64,000 bases of DNA, taken from positions 101,574 through 165,573 of the forward strand of contig NZ_MRXX01000001.1 in the NCBI RefSeq assembly GCF_016642265.1, written 5' to 3'. The first letter of the stretch is position 1. Each line of letters opens with the position of its first letter. Source of the stretch: Streptococcus lactarius. GTDB lineage: Bacteria > Bacillota > Bacilli > Lactobacillales > Streptococcaceae. Position numbers and translations under genes: made by a program. This document shows, one piece after another, positions 33,158 to 42,006 of the stretch. A model generated the notes under the pieces. The model searched no databases, was not told the DNA's origin, and worked only from the letters and a program-made list of their open reading frames with translations.

Positions 33158-35020
33158 TCAAATCGTTTTGACATCCATGGATGATAGGAGCTGATTCACC
33201 TCTTCCAAGGACAGGTGGTAACAATTCCTAAGTATCATTTTGTAAGCACTATGGTGAGGAACCTGATTGTTAAAACGGCAATTGCTTTTCTCAATCAGAT
33301 CAAAACTAAAGTCTGGATAAAGTTTTAATGCGATACACACCGCCACAATATTCTCTATCTTATTCACATTGTCATGTTGCGTTTCCATTCGAGCGATGGT
33401 AGAGATACTGAGACCACTGTATTCAACCAACTTCTCTTGACTGCAATGTTTCCGATCTCGATGGGAACGCATGGTCCCACAAAAGTGATTAGGAAGCGTA
33501 GCCATGATGCGCATAATCTCCGGGAAAATCTGACCTGTGTATTCCGGAAGGGAACGAATCTCGATCAGGTGTTCAGAGAAGTCCAGCTCAATGTTTAACT
33601 CAGGTAAGTTTCCACGGTACAGGATATAGTTATTAAAGTCCATGGAGCTGATGCTCTGTTTCCCTTTGTAGTGAATGTCAAATACCAGACAGCACTCATC
33701 CATGTGGGAATAAGCATAGTCCGTCATCTGATAAACACCCAGTTCAATCTTTTTGACATACTTCTCACTGTTTAGGCAGAAATGCGAGTCAACATAAACA
33801 TACCTTCCTGAATCCATGACCTCCCGAAAGCGGTCATTGTGAAAGTTGAGATGGCAAGCATTTTGAAAGGAGATGGTAAAAGTCTGGTTATTTTGAATAG
33901 CATTGGCTTCAAAGGTATAACTCTTGATGTAATGGTGACCCATATACTTGTATATACCCTCAAATTCCGTATAACCTAACTGCATCAACCGAATTTTAAC
34001 CGCCCAGCGTGAAACATGAAAAAAGTGAGCTAGGTCATCTATTACCTTCTTCAACATCTTCACACGATCAGCTGAATCAAACTTCAAAGAATGTTTTCTT
34101 ACCAACTTCTGCACCATCATCTTGGTGGTTTTCTGAGGCATCAGAATCCGAGCAGCTATGCCATTTGCCTGCCACTCCATCCAGTCATAAGGCGTCCACT
34201 TCCCCTCTTTAATAGCGGGAGGGTTCAACTGACTGGAAAATTTGGTTTCCTCACTCCCTAACAAACTCCTGAATTCATTATGCGTCCGGTGCAAGAGCCA
34301 ATGGACACACTCATGAATAATGGTGTTGTTATAGCTTCCTTGATTCCGAAGTCCTTTAACCTGTGGATCCACTAAGACGGTCCCGCCTGGCACCATTCTT
34401 TTTAATTCTTGATCGTTTTCAAAGAAAGTCACTAAACTATCTTTAAAAACCATCTCACCAAAGATAGAGCCATCTTTCGACAAAGTTCCTTCCTCAATAA
34501 CGACTCCTAGCTTTTCTGCAAAGTCGTAAATCGGAAGGCCCATCGGAGAAACTAGCATATCAGGATAATAAGCCTCTAAAATGCCCTCAGCGATTTTGTC
34601 CATATCCTTGGATCGGATATAAGGAACAAATTCAGTTGAGAAATACGGAATCGGTCCCTTCTCATTTGAATGAACATACGATTTGATTTGTAAGATTTCC
34701 AGTTGAGATAGTCCATTTTCTAAGTGATACCTGATCCTCACGAACAACTGTATATCCGCATTATCCAACTCCATATCAAACTTCGTCTGAACACGGACGG
34801 CCAGATGAGCTATCACTTTCAGGTCCGATTCGATCAAACCATTTACTAGATTACTAGCTAACATCTTTTTGATGGTAAAAGCGTCTAACTTGATGGAGAG
34901 GATTCGCCCCTTTCGACGGCTAGGAATTTCAATAGACTCTCTATGGTTAAAAACATAGGAATGAAGCTCAATAAATAAATAATTATAAAAATTATTTTGG
35001 ATGGTTGATATAAACGACAT
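33158..35020 (-). CDS. ImmA/IrrE-type metallopeptidase with C-terminal XRE HTH
   Basis: 620 residues, far longer than ordinary ImmA proteins. Residues 1-150 are of unknown type. The zinc-peptidase region spans about 160-320 with IIHECVHWLLH (HExxH at 236-240) and a downstream DWMEWQANGIAARILMP. Residues 350-500 are beta-rich and unrecognised. An XRE-like HTH sits near 523-575 (CSQEKLVEYSGLSISTIARME). The usual order is HTH first, metallopeptidase second. It is the last phage-type gene on the right and has its own promoter and terminator. It likely controls lysogeny or derepression through repressor cleavage; that role is inferred. No separate cI-like repressor gene is seen. Confidence 0.8.
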   Translation of the reverse strand: MSFISTIQNNFYNYLFIELHSYVFNHRESIEIPSRRKGRILSIKLDAFTIKKMLASNLVNGLIESDLKVIAHLAVRVQTKFDMELDNADIQLFVRIRYHLENGLSQLEILQIKSYVHSNEKGPIPYFSTEFVPYIRSKDMDKIAEGILEAYYPDMLVSPMGLPIYDFAEKLGVVIEEGTLSKDGSIFGEMVFKDSLVTFFENDQELKRMVPGGTVLVDPQVKGLRNQGSYNNTIIHECVHWLLHRTHNEFRSLLGSEETKFSSQLNPPAIKEGKWTPYDWMEWQANGIAARILMPQKTTKMMVQKLVRKHSLKFDSADRVKMLKKVIDDLAHFFHVSRWAVKIRLMQLGYTEFEGIYKYMGHHYIKSYTFEANAIQNNQTFTISFQNACHLNFHNDRFREVMDSGRYVYVDSHFCLNSEKYVKKIELGVYQMTDYAYSHMDECCLVFDIHYKGKQSISSMDFNNYILYRGNLPELNIELDFSEHLIEIRSLPEYTGQIFPEIMRIMATLPNHFCGTMRSHRDRKHCSQEKLVEYSGLSISTIARMETQHDNVNKIENIVAVCIALKLYPDFSFDLIEKSNCRFNNQVPHHSAYKMILRNCYHLSLEEVNQLLSSMDVKTI

Positions 35021-35126
35021 ACGAATGCCTCCCTTGAAATTTATTTATACTCACTAAAAATCTAAAGGAAACTAGAAAGTGAAGCAAGATCTAGCTCACA
35101 AAGTTTCACTTCGATTTATTCAGAGT

Positions 35127-35132
35127 ATTATA
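35127..35132 (-). promoter_or_regulatory. Candidate promoter (-10) of the ImmA-HTH gene
   Basis: Minus-strand TATAAT about 105 bp upstream of the start; the -35 slot is CTTATT, weak. A GGGAGG ribosome site precedes the ATG. Confidence 0.45.
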
Positions 35133-35224
35133 GGTTTTGTATATCCCATAATAAGTTTGTTATTTCAACCTTTTTATAAGCAACTTCTATGCTTTATTTT
35201 CATCTTGCTATATTTAGTATATCA

Positions 35225-35269
35225 AATTCAAAAAAATTTTTAAAGTATTTTCAAAAATTTTTTTGAATT
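35225..35269. other. Perfect AT-rich inverted repeat at the phage-cargo junction
   Basis: Two perfect 17-base arms (AATTCAAAAAAATTTTT and its complement) separated by 11 bases. It lies between the phage ImmA-HTH gene and a decayed gene fragment. Almost pure A/T, so it could be a weak bidirectional terminator, a protein site, or a junction scar. Confidence 0.75.
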
Positions 35270-35457
35270 CTATCCATCCACTTCAATCACATAGGACTTA
35301 TGGTCCGATTCCCCTGGAGCAATCAAAGTCACACTTTGTTTGAAATCAAAGAATCCAGATTCATTCACGGAAGTTGATAACCCCCTCCAGAGTTAATTGG
35401 AATCATAACCTCAGTTTTAAGCCCTGTTGTATACCCTTTCCCGATATTATGTTGTTC
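35270..35457 (-). pseudogene. 3' fragment of an unidentified gene, frameshifted
   Basis: Reading leftwards, one frame gives NIGKGYTTGLKTEVMIPINS and then stops within a few codons. The adjacent frame continues SVNESGFFDFKQSVTLIAPG and ESDHKSYVIEVDG to a TAG at 35270. The two join if one G is added in the G-run between them, so a homopolymer slip broke the gene. No start codon and an in-frame TGA at the 5' end mark it as a remnant. I do not recognise the family. Confidence 0.6.
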
Positions 35458-35503
35458 TCATTGCCTAATAAGTTATTTATATTAGTTTCCATTTACTCAA
35501 TTT

Positions 35504-36715
35504 TTATTTTCTTATTGAATACTTTTTAAATAAATTATAAAATACGCCAGATAACAATAAAATTGATGCTCCAATAATTGTAAAATTAAATTGAAATGTC
35601 GGTTTTAATGCAATTGTAAATATAATCGTACCAATTGGCATAAATAACACTGCAACAGTATAGATAATTCCAAATATTCTTCCTAAAAAATTAACTTCAA
35701 CATTTTGTTGCACATAGGAAAAAAATTGAATATTAAATATAGCCAAAAATAATGAAAATATTGCTGGTCCTAATATGATTATTCTACTCTGAAAGATAAA
35801 ATAAAGAATTGGGGTAGTCAGCAAAGATAGACCCGAAAGTCCTAAGTATAATGTCATTTTAGAGGGATTTAAACTTTTGTTAGTCAAAGAACTTAGAATT
35901 GCACCCAATAAGCCGCCAGTAGCTTCTGCAGTAAGTATTGTACCATATAATCCACTTGAAATCTTAGGAAACATTAAACCACTATAAGGTAGTAATAAAT
36001 TGTATGCTGCAAGAAAAAAATTTATCAAAGCTGATAGAATTATTAAATTAAATACTACTTTATATTCTAACAAATATTTAAAGCCCATTACTAAATCAAC
36101 GAAAATATCTTTGATAGATATTTTATTGTTGTCCATACGTTCTGTTAACTCTGGTTTAATAAATAATATTAGTATGCCAGAGAAAAGAAAAGTTATGCCA
36201 TCTAATAATAATACACCATGAATTCCTAATTTATCGTATAAAAATACAGAAATCAATGGTACTACAACTTTTACTGTAGTACTAACTACTTCTAAGTAAG
36301 AATTAAGTTTTGAAATATTATTCTTCTCAACAATCTCCTTAGTAAATGATTTATAAGACGGCGAAGAGAATGAACTAAGGACTGCCAAAATTATATTCGT
36401 TAAAACAATTCCATATATCAACCATTTTTCCACAGTTATAAAAGATAAAATGATACACCCTATCCCACTAATAATATTAGTTGAAAGCAAAATCTTCTTT
36501 CTTTTAAATCGATCAGCTATTACACCGCCTAGTAGGTTAAATAATATACCAATTAAATTTTCAGCTGCTTGATAAATACCAATCAGAAATAAGGATTTGG
36601 AGTTTATACTAGACAAAAAAGTACTATTAGCAAAGTCAAATAGTATGTCGCCAAACCTGGATATTCCTCTACTACTAACAAAATTAGCTATATTTATTTT
36701 TTCATTTTTTCTCAT
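35504..36715 (-). CDS. MFS exporter of the biosynthetic cluster
   Basis: 403 residues, about 12 membrane segments. It is a major facilitator of the MFS_3/macrolide-efflux-like group (SRFGDILFDFANSTFL; GGVIADRFKRKKILLSTN as the loop 2-3 signature). It is the last gene of the leftward operon, 36 bp after the ATP-grasp gene. Most likely it exports the cluster product and gives self-protection. Resemblance to Mef-type pumps alone does not show drug resistance. Composition is very AT-rich like the rest of the cluster. Confidence 0.85.
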   Translation of the reverse strand: MRKNEKINIANFVSSRGISRFGDILFDFANSTFLSSINSKSLFLIGIYQAAENLIGILFNLLGGVIADRFKRKKILLSTNIISGIGCIILSFITVEKWLIYGIVLTNIILAVLSSFSSPSYKSFTKEIVEKNNISKLNSYLEVVSTTVKVVVPLISVFLYDKLGIHGVLLLDGITFLFSGILILFIKPELTERMDNNKISIKDIFVDLVMGFKYLLEYKVVFNLIILSALINFFLAAYNLLLPYSGLMFPKISSGLYGTILTAEATGGLLGAILSSLTNKSLNPSKMTLYLGLSGLSLLTTPILYFIFQSRIIILGPAIFSLFLAIFNIQFFSYVQQNVEVNFLGRIFGIIYTVAVLFMPIGTIIFTIALKPTFQFNFTIIGASILLLSGVFYNLFKKYSIRK

Positions 36716-36751
36716 ATCTTTTCCCTGAACTAATTTTTCAACGAAACAAAA

Positions 36752-37987
36752 TTAATTATCAAGCTTAGAATAGATAATTCCTTTTGAGAATGTGTCTAGT
36801 TTCTCGATTCTTTCTTCTAATTCAATTTCATTTCTAGCCTGAAAACGAACCATCAAAGCATTTTCCACAATATTCTCTGCGGCTTGAACATATTCTCCAA
36901 TTTTTAAAGGTAAATAAACCATCTCTGCCCAGGATAACTCCTTTTCATCTGGAATACTTTGGACATGCCCAGCTTGTTTATAAAGAGCAAAAGTTGCTGA
37001 AATTTTTTTAGGCACTTTAATAATTTCACCATAGTTAATATTTTTGATATTGTCTGAAGAAGACATAATTTCCCAATATTCTTTGAGAACATTTACATTG
37101 TAAACATCATTAATTAAGTCAGGAATATCTCCCCCTCCAAAGCGTTTGCCAACTTCACAAAGTAGTACACGTCTCTCAGAGATATCTACAAACCATTCAA
37201 AATGGAATGGGGTTAGTTCATCCTTTACAGAGAATTCCTTAATTACTTTTTCACACTCTGAAAAAATTAATTTGATAAGATCATTATCTGAATATAACCT
37301 ACTTGTTCTCAATAAATAGTATCCATTTGTAGAACTCAAAGACTCTAAAAGCAATTTAACATTATCGTGAACAAAAAATCGTTTTACCGAATTTCCAATA
37401 GCATAACCATCACAGGTAATCATTGTTTTTACATCTACAAATTCTTCAATAATAAAATGATCTCCAAAATAGTTCTCATCTAAAACAGTTTGCTTATCAA
37501 TTTTTTTAATACCTATACAAGCCGCTCCCCGTCTAGGCTTTATAATTGCAGTACTTGTACAACTTTTTTCCCAAAAAATTCTTAAATCATTTTCCGATTC
37601 AAGCAATCTAAAATATGGTTGCTCTACAATATCTGTTAGAAAAGACCTCATATAAAACTTATCTTTAAACATTAAATTCGAAACTGATTTGGTATTTTTT
37701 TCTACAAAATGATCATCTAGAAAACCTGCCCAATCCACATACTCTTCACATAGTGTTGTAATACTATCAATTAAGAATTCCTTTTTAAGAGCTCTGATTT
37801 TTACAACTAGGTTTGGTAGAGTATAATCTTCTAAGAAAATTACTTTCGCTTCCCTATCACCTCTTTTAATAGATTCATCATATTTATTCTCCCTTTCTTT
37901 CGGGGCAAGAATAATAAAATTATCATTATCATAAATATAGTCTAATCTAAAGATTCTAGCTGAATATCTATTTAAAATAATTTTCAT
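36752..37987 (-). CDS. ATP-grasp ligase
   Basis: 411 residues. The ATP-grasp fold is shown by AIIKPRRGAACIGI (about 147-160, nucleotide-binding Lys and Gly-rich loop), HFIIEEFVD (177-185), FHFEWFVD and LLCEVGKRFGGGDIPDL (metal-binding acidic residues). The N-terminal pre-ATP domain and overall length fit L-amino acid ligases and carboxylate-amine ligases of peptide natural products. It probably forms an amide bond between a carboxyl intermediate, activated as an acyl phosphate, and an amine. It lies between the acyltransferase and exporter genes, so it could perform a late condensation step. Confidence 0.85.
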   Translation of the reverse strand: MKIILNRYSARIFRLDYIYDNDNFIILAPKERENKYDESIKRGDREAKVIFLEDYTLPNLVVKIRALKKEFLIDSITTLCEEYVDWAGFLDDHFVEKNTKSVSNLMFKDKFYMRSFLTDIVEQPYFRLLESENDLRIFWEKSCTSTAIIKPRRGAACIGIKKIDKQTVLDENYFGDHFIIEEFVDVKTMITCDGYAIGNSVKRFFVHDNVKLLLESLSSTNGYYLLRTSRLYSDNDLIKLIFSECEKVIKEFSVKDELTPFHFEWFVDISERRVLLCEVGKRFGGGDIPDLINDVYNVNVLKEYWEIMSSSDNIKNINYGEIIKVPKKISATFALYKQAGHVQSIPDEKELSWAEMVYLPLKIGEYVQAAENIVENALMVRFQARNEIELEERIEKLDTFSKGIIYSKLDN

Positions 37988-38015
37988 TACGATTTTTCCT
38001 TTCTAAACTATAATC

Positions 38016-38501
38016 CTATGTTCTGATTTTTTTGGCTGGAACTCCTGCTATGATGCTTCCAGCACTAAAATTTTTCAAAACAACAGCATTAGCACCGATT
38101 TTACAATATCGGCCAATTCTTACACTTCCCAATATTTTTGCTCCAGCTCCAATGTCTACCCCTGATTCAATAACTGCAAACGTAGGCTCACCTTGATGTT
38201 TCACACCTATAGTTACGTTATTCCTAATTATTACACCAGATCCTATCACAGTATTTCTATTAAGCATAATTCCATAAGGATGAAATAGTGAAATTCCAGG
38301 TTCAATTTTAACTGTTCTAGGAAAATGACAGTGTAATAATCCTTCAATAATAATTGTATCACCTAAAAAATAAGGAGTAGATAAAATTAATTTTATAATT
38401 TTAGGTAAAGGTAAATTATCAATAAATTGCCCATACCGAAATATAATTAGAAGTACCCACGACCAAAAATGATGATTTGCTCTTAAATCTTTTATTAACA
38501 T
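38016..38501 (-). CDS. Hexapeptide-repeat acyltransferase (serine acetyltransferase-like)
   Basis: 161 residues. Left-handed beta-helix repeats are visible in the second half (IGSGVIIRNNVTIGV, IESGVDIGAGAKILGSVRIG, CKIGANAVVLKNFSAGSIIAGVPAKKI). The sequence around LFHPYGIMLNRNTVIGSG aligns with the CysE/serine O-acetyltransferase active region. It is shorter than CysE at the N-terminus, as in acyltransferases of capsule or antibiotic clusters. It may acetylate a hydroxyl or amine of the product or make O-acetylserine as precursor; the sequence does not decide. Confidence 0.85.
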   Translation of the reverse strand: MLIKDLRANHHFWSWVLLIIFRYGQFIDNLPLPKIIKLILSTPYFLGDTIIIEGLLHCHFPRTVKIEPGISLFHPYGIMLNRNTVIGSGVIIRNNVTIGVKHQGEPTFAVIESGVDIGAGAKILGSVRIGRYCKIGANAVVLKNFSAGSIIAGVPAKKIRT

Positions 38502-38511
38502 AGATTCTACC

Positions 38512-39168
38512 TTACAATTTATTCATCACTTCATAAAAACTTTTATGACAGAAATCTGGAAGACATATTTTTAGATGCTCAGACGTTAAAAATTTATTTA
38601 CACAATGAGTTTCAAGACCATTTTTTTTAGCCGATAGGACTCCCGAACAAGAATCCTCAAAAACAATTATATTAGAGCTCGGTGTAGTGTAGTGTTCAAT
38701 AATTTTTTTATAGGGCATTGGACTAGGTTTGTGTTCTAACGTATCTTCATAAGCAACAATCTTATCAAAATAGCAAAGAATACCTAATGAATTAAGTACT
38801 TTTTCTAGACGTTTTCGTGGTGATGATGTACAAATAGCTAACTTATATTTTGAAATAGAGTAGTCTAAAAATTCTTTTACTCCTGGAAGAAGTGTTACAG
38901 CAGGTGAATCAATCATTTCTATAATATATTTCTCCCTAAATTCTCGAAGTCTTTGCAACATTTTGAAATCAATTCCCTGATTCAGTAATAATCTATCAAC
39001 TTCTTCAATCGACTTACCTGTAAAGCTACTTATTAACTGATTCGACACTGATATATTATTTTCTTGAAATGCAAACTTCCATCCATCCCAGTAAATTTCT
39101 TCTGTATTCACCAATAAACCATCAAAATCAAATACTATTACTTGTTTATGCCTCAAGATACCTTTCAT
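38512..39168 (-). CDS. HAD-family phosphatase (beta-phosphoglucomutase-like)
   Basis: 218 residues. HAD motifs in order: VFDFDGLLVNTE (nucleophile Asp14, acid-base Asp16), AICTSSPRKRLE (motif II), EHKPSPMPY (motif III Lys), IVFEDSCSGV (motif IV). The helical cap domain follows motif I. Overlaps the kinase gene by 4 bp (ATGA). With two kinase-like proteins in the same operon, removal of a phosphate added earlier, for example after a phosphorylated intermediate has been processed, is a reasonable idea. Confidence 0.9.
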   Translation of the reverse strand: MKGILRHKQVIVFDFDGLLVNTEEIYWDGWKFAFQENNISVSNQLISSFTGKSIEEVDRLLLNQGIDFKMLQRLREFREKYIIEMIDSPAVTLLPGVKEFLDYSISKYKLAICTSSPRKRLEKVLNSLGILCYFDKIVAYEDTLEHKPSPMPYKKIIEHYTTPSSNIIVFEDSCSGVLSAKKNGLETHCVNKFLTSEHLKICLPDFCHKSFYEVMNKL

Positions 39169-40178
39169 AGCAACTCACCCGAAACCAATCTTGAAAGATT
39201 ATCCCAGATTACTTCATCACATTCCCAATTCCAACTATTAACTAACTTAACTAAATCAGCAATCATTTTTTTATCATCCTTATCTAATTTATCGTATGGT
39301 AATACTGATAAAATTCGGAAAATTAAGCAATACCTTATCTTTTTATTATTACTAATTTTATTTATACTGCAAATTTCTTTCATCTTACTAATACAGTATA
39401 CTAACACACACTTTCTGTTGTTAGTAATTCCACTATAGTTACTAAATGTTTTATTATTATATTTTGTTCTATTATATTTAGGAAATAGGTAACTACCACC
39501 AATAAAGAAATTCCAAAATAAAATGACAAACTCTAAGAAAATATCATTATAATCAGCTTCTTCAAAATCAATAAATATTTCAAAAGTATTAAAGTTCATA
39601 TCACTAGGATCACCATGCGTTAAAAATCTCATTGATTCTAGCTCTATATTAGAAATGTAAAATAGAGTTTCATCAATGATACTTTTAAACAGTAGATCTT
39701 CTGTACTAATCATTTCAAGTCTATTGATACGTTGATAAAAAAATTTATTATATTGATAGTTATCAATCATATCATCGTCGCTATAATAAATTTGTTTGGC
39801 GTCAAAAGTTTGGAAGTAGTTATTTAATATTCTTTTACATATTTCCTCATTATCTTCTTCATTCTCTAGAATAAAATATAAGGAGTTTTCATAATTTGCT
39901 ACTGCCTCAATATATTCAAGCAAAATTACTGAATTCTCTTCATCTAGTCTATAAGTACCTAATACTTTAGGACACTGATTAAATTTACTATATTTAAGTT
40001 GTCCCATTCTCTCACGATTTATAGATTCAATTGAAGATATTTTAAAAAATTTTTTTCCACTTTTATCTGTTAGCACTCCATTTATTGAATTTTGATCAAA
40101 TCTAACTGATTCTATGACACTATTAGGGAGCTTTTTCTTAACTCTATCAATTATAAATTTGTTATCACTTTTTGACAC
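39165..40178 (-). CDS. APH-like small-molecule kinase
   Basis: 337 residues, GTG start at 40178 behind GAGGTAAG. The aminoglycoside/choline kinase fold is indicated by FLTHGDPSDMNF (catalytic HGD 188-190, Asn195) and IFIDFEEADYND (metal-binding Asp204). The N-lobe has GKKFFKISSIESINRE. It overlaps the gene upstream by 28 bp and the HAD gene by 4 bp. Substrate unknown; it could phosphorylate a pathway intermediate or the finished product as self-resistance, with the HAD enzyme reversing it. Confidence 0.82.
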   Translation of the reverse strand: MSKSDNKFIIDRVKKKLPNSVIESVRFDQNSINGVLTDKSGKKFFKISSIESINRERMGQLKYSKFNQCPKVLGTYRLDEENSVILLEYIEAVANYENSLYFILENEEDNEEICKRILNNYFQTFDAKQIYYSDDDMIDNYQYNKFFYQRINRLEMISTEDLLFKSIIDETLFYISNIELESMRFLTHGDPSDMNFNTFEIFIDFEEADYNDIFLEFVILFWNFFIGGSYLFPKYNRTKYNNKTFSNYSGITNNRKCVLVYCISKMKEICSINKISNNKKIRYCLIFRILSVLPYDKLDKDDKKMIADLVKLVNSWNWECDEVIWDNLSRLVSGELL

Positions 40179-41995
40179 AACTCTCTTACCTCTTCAATAG
40201 TTAAATTAGGAATTTTTGAAATCAAATCTTCTAGGTATTCACTTAACGGATGATTAATTTCCCTCATCCCTTCAACCACTTCTGAATAAGTTATGCAAAG
40301 TTTTCCGTTTTCAGCCAGAAGTATCATAAAAACAATTAAACATTCTTTAAATACTTTTCGAACATTGAAAGAATCTTGTACAATGTGTTTTTTTATAGAG
40401 GATATAAAATTATTTCTATTTACAATCTGCATATTAGTTATCTTATCTATATTAAGTACTGGGAGTTTAAAGTTTCTGATATAATTGGGTTTTATATACC
40501 CTCTACAAATATTATATAGATTCAATAAGTTTTTTGTATCAACTCTATCTCTTTCAATATCACCCTTTGTAATAATATTGACACCAAATTTATAAGAGTA
40601 TTTCGATATTTGACAATTAACTTCATTATAAAAATCAATTATGTTCTCCTCCAAAACAAGTAATACATCTACATCACTCCAGCCTTCAATATACGAATTA
40701 TTTGTTGTACTTCCCGTATATGAAAAGAGAAGAATTTTATCTTGATAATTATTTACTATAAAATTAAAAAAATTCATCATCTCATCTTTTAACTTTTCAT
40801 TCACATTAAAATCTCTAATAGGTTTTAAAATTGGATTATTCTCTTTATAAGTTAAAAAGATTTTATTAATCTGTTCCTTGCTATTAGAAGCAGTATCGGA
40901 ATTGTCAATTACTACATCTGCCTCACTCTTCAAAAAAGAGATCCCTAATTTCTCTTTTTTGATATCCTTAGTTTGGAATTCTACAATTGAATCCAAAGAA
41001 CGAAATTCTCTAATATTTTTTGGAGCCTCTATATAAATTAATTTATAATCATATTTTAGAATCTCTCGCATTTTTTCATGAAATCTTCTTGAATATATAC
41101 TTTCAATAACAAACGCTTCTTTAAAATAGTGATAACTTGCAAAATCAATCATCTGTTGTATACTCACTGTTTCCAACAAAGATGAAATCGATTTATCTAC
41201 CAGTTTTTTAGCTGACTCAATAAACGTTCTTATTTTTAAATTCCAAAAGTCTTCTTTTAGATCAATGTATTTAGAGTAATAAGATTTCCCACTTTCTGTC
41301 ATTCCTGTAATTCCATAAAATACTGAGGGCAAGTACAGGGTATTACTACTAACTCGTATACTATATAGATCAGAGATTTTTTCCATAACATTTTCGTAAA
41401 GTGCTTCTAAAAACGAATCGCCTTTTTTAATATTTTCAAAAGTTAAAGTTTCATTTTGATCCTTTTCAAATGGCATTAAATCGATAACTTCTGAACTATC
41501 ACCACATTCATCAACAATTTTAATTCCCAGATTATCATATCTATCCGAAGAAATCATTCCTGGGTTACGTTCAAAAATCAATTCTTTACATTTTACTAAT
41601 AAACTATTATTGGTACATTTTAAATAAATCTCCAAAGTTTCTTTAGGGAACTTATCTATTCTAAAAAAATAATTAAATATGTATTTCAATAAAGTTAATT
41701 CTATATTCTTTATAGAGATATCTTTTATTTCATATAACGGAACCCATTCGCCATTAGAAATAGCCGGTTTTTGTACATTAGCAAGTAAAATTATATTTTC
41801 CTCGTTAGAAAAAATCTCAGTAAAATCCAATTCTTGCAAATTTAAATTATAGTTTAAATATAAATAATCAACCACTTTGTCGGCTTTATATGTTTCAGAA
41901 TAAAAAGATTGTGAAGGAACATAATAGCCACTCTCCGATTTAGAAAACAATAACGACTCTTTTGTCGTGTCGTAAATAATACATAAAATATTCAT
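40151..41995 (-). CDS. P-loop kinase / nucleotidyltransferase multidomain protein
   Basis: 614 residues with no single family that fits end to end. Residues 1-220 look like a NUDIX-like or novel fold without a NUDIX box. Residues 225-385 are a P-loop kinase, with a Walker A-like GITGMTESGKS (228-238) and an EADVVIDNSDT segment like that of dephospho-CoA kinases. Residues 415-520 are a minimal nucleotidyltransferase with GSTTNNSYIEGWSDVDVLLV (Gly-Ser then Asp-Val-Asp). The C-terminal 90 residues are helical. It lies 11 bp after the adenylation-carrier gene. A fusion able to phosphorylate and then adenylylate a substrate is inferred; it could also regulate. Very AT-rich. Confidence 0.7.
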   Translation of the reverse strand: MNILCIIYDTTKESLLFSKSESGYYVPSQSFYSETYKADKVVDYLYLNYNLNLQELDFTEIFSNEENIILLANVQKPAISNGEWVPLYEIKDISIKNIELTLLKYIFNYFFRIDKFPKETLEIYLKCTNNSLLVKCKELIFERNPGMISSDRYDNLGIKIVDECGDSSEVIDLMPFEKDQNETLTFENIKKGDSFLEALYENVMEKISDLYSIRVSSNTLYLPSVFYGITGMTESGKSYYSKYIDLKEDFWNLKIRTFIESAKKLVDKSISSLLETVSIQQMIDFASYHYFKEAFVIESIYSRRFHEKMREILKYDYKLIYIEAPKNIREFRSLDSIVEFQTKDIKKEKLGISFLKSEADVVIDNSDTASNSKEQINKIFLTYKENNPILKPIRDFNVNEKLKDEMMNFFNFIVNNYQDKILLFSYTGSTTNNSYIEGWSDVDVLLVLEENIIDFYNEVNCQISKYSYKFGVNIITKGDIERDRVDTKNLLNLYNICRGYIKPNYIRNFKLPVLNIDKITNMQIVNRNNFISSIKKHIVQDSFNVRKVFKECLIVFMILLAENGKLCITYSEVVEGMREINHPLSEYLEDLISKIPNLTIEEVRELCQKVITNL

Positions 41996-42006
41996 AAGTT
42001 TTTTAC

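Noticed and set aside
35504-36715. Macrolide resistance pump
   Set aside because: The family is shared with Mef pumps, but the gene is the last member of the biosynthetic operon and no ABC-F partner gene follows. Product export is more likely.
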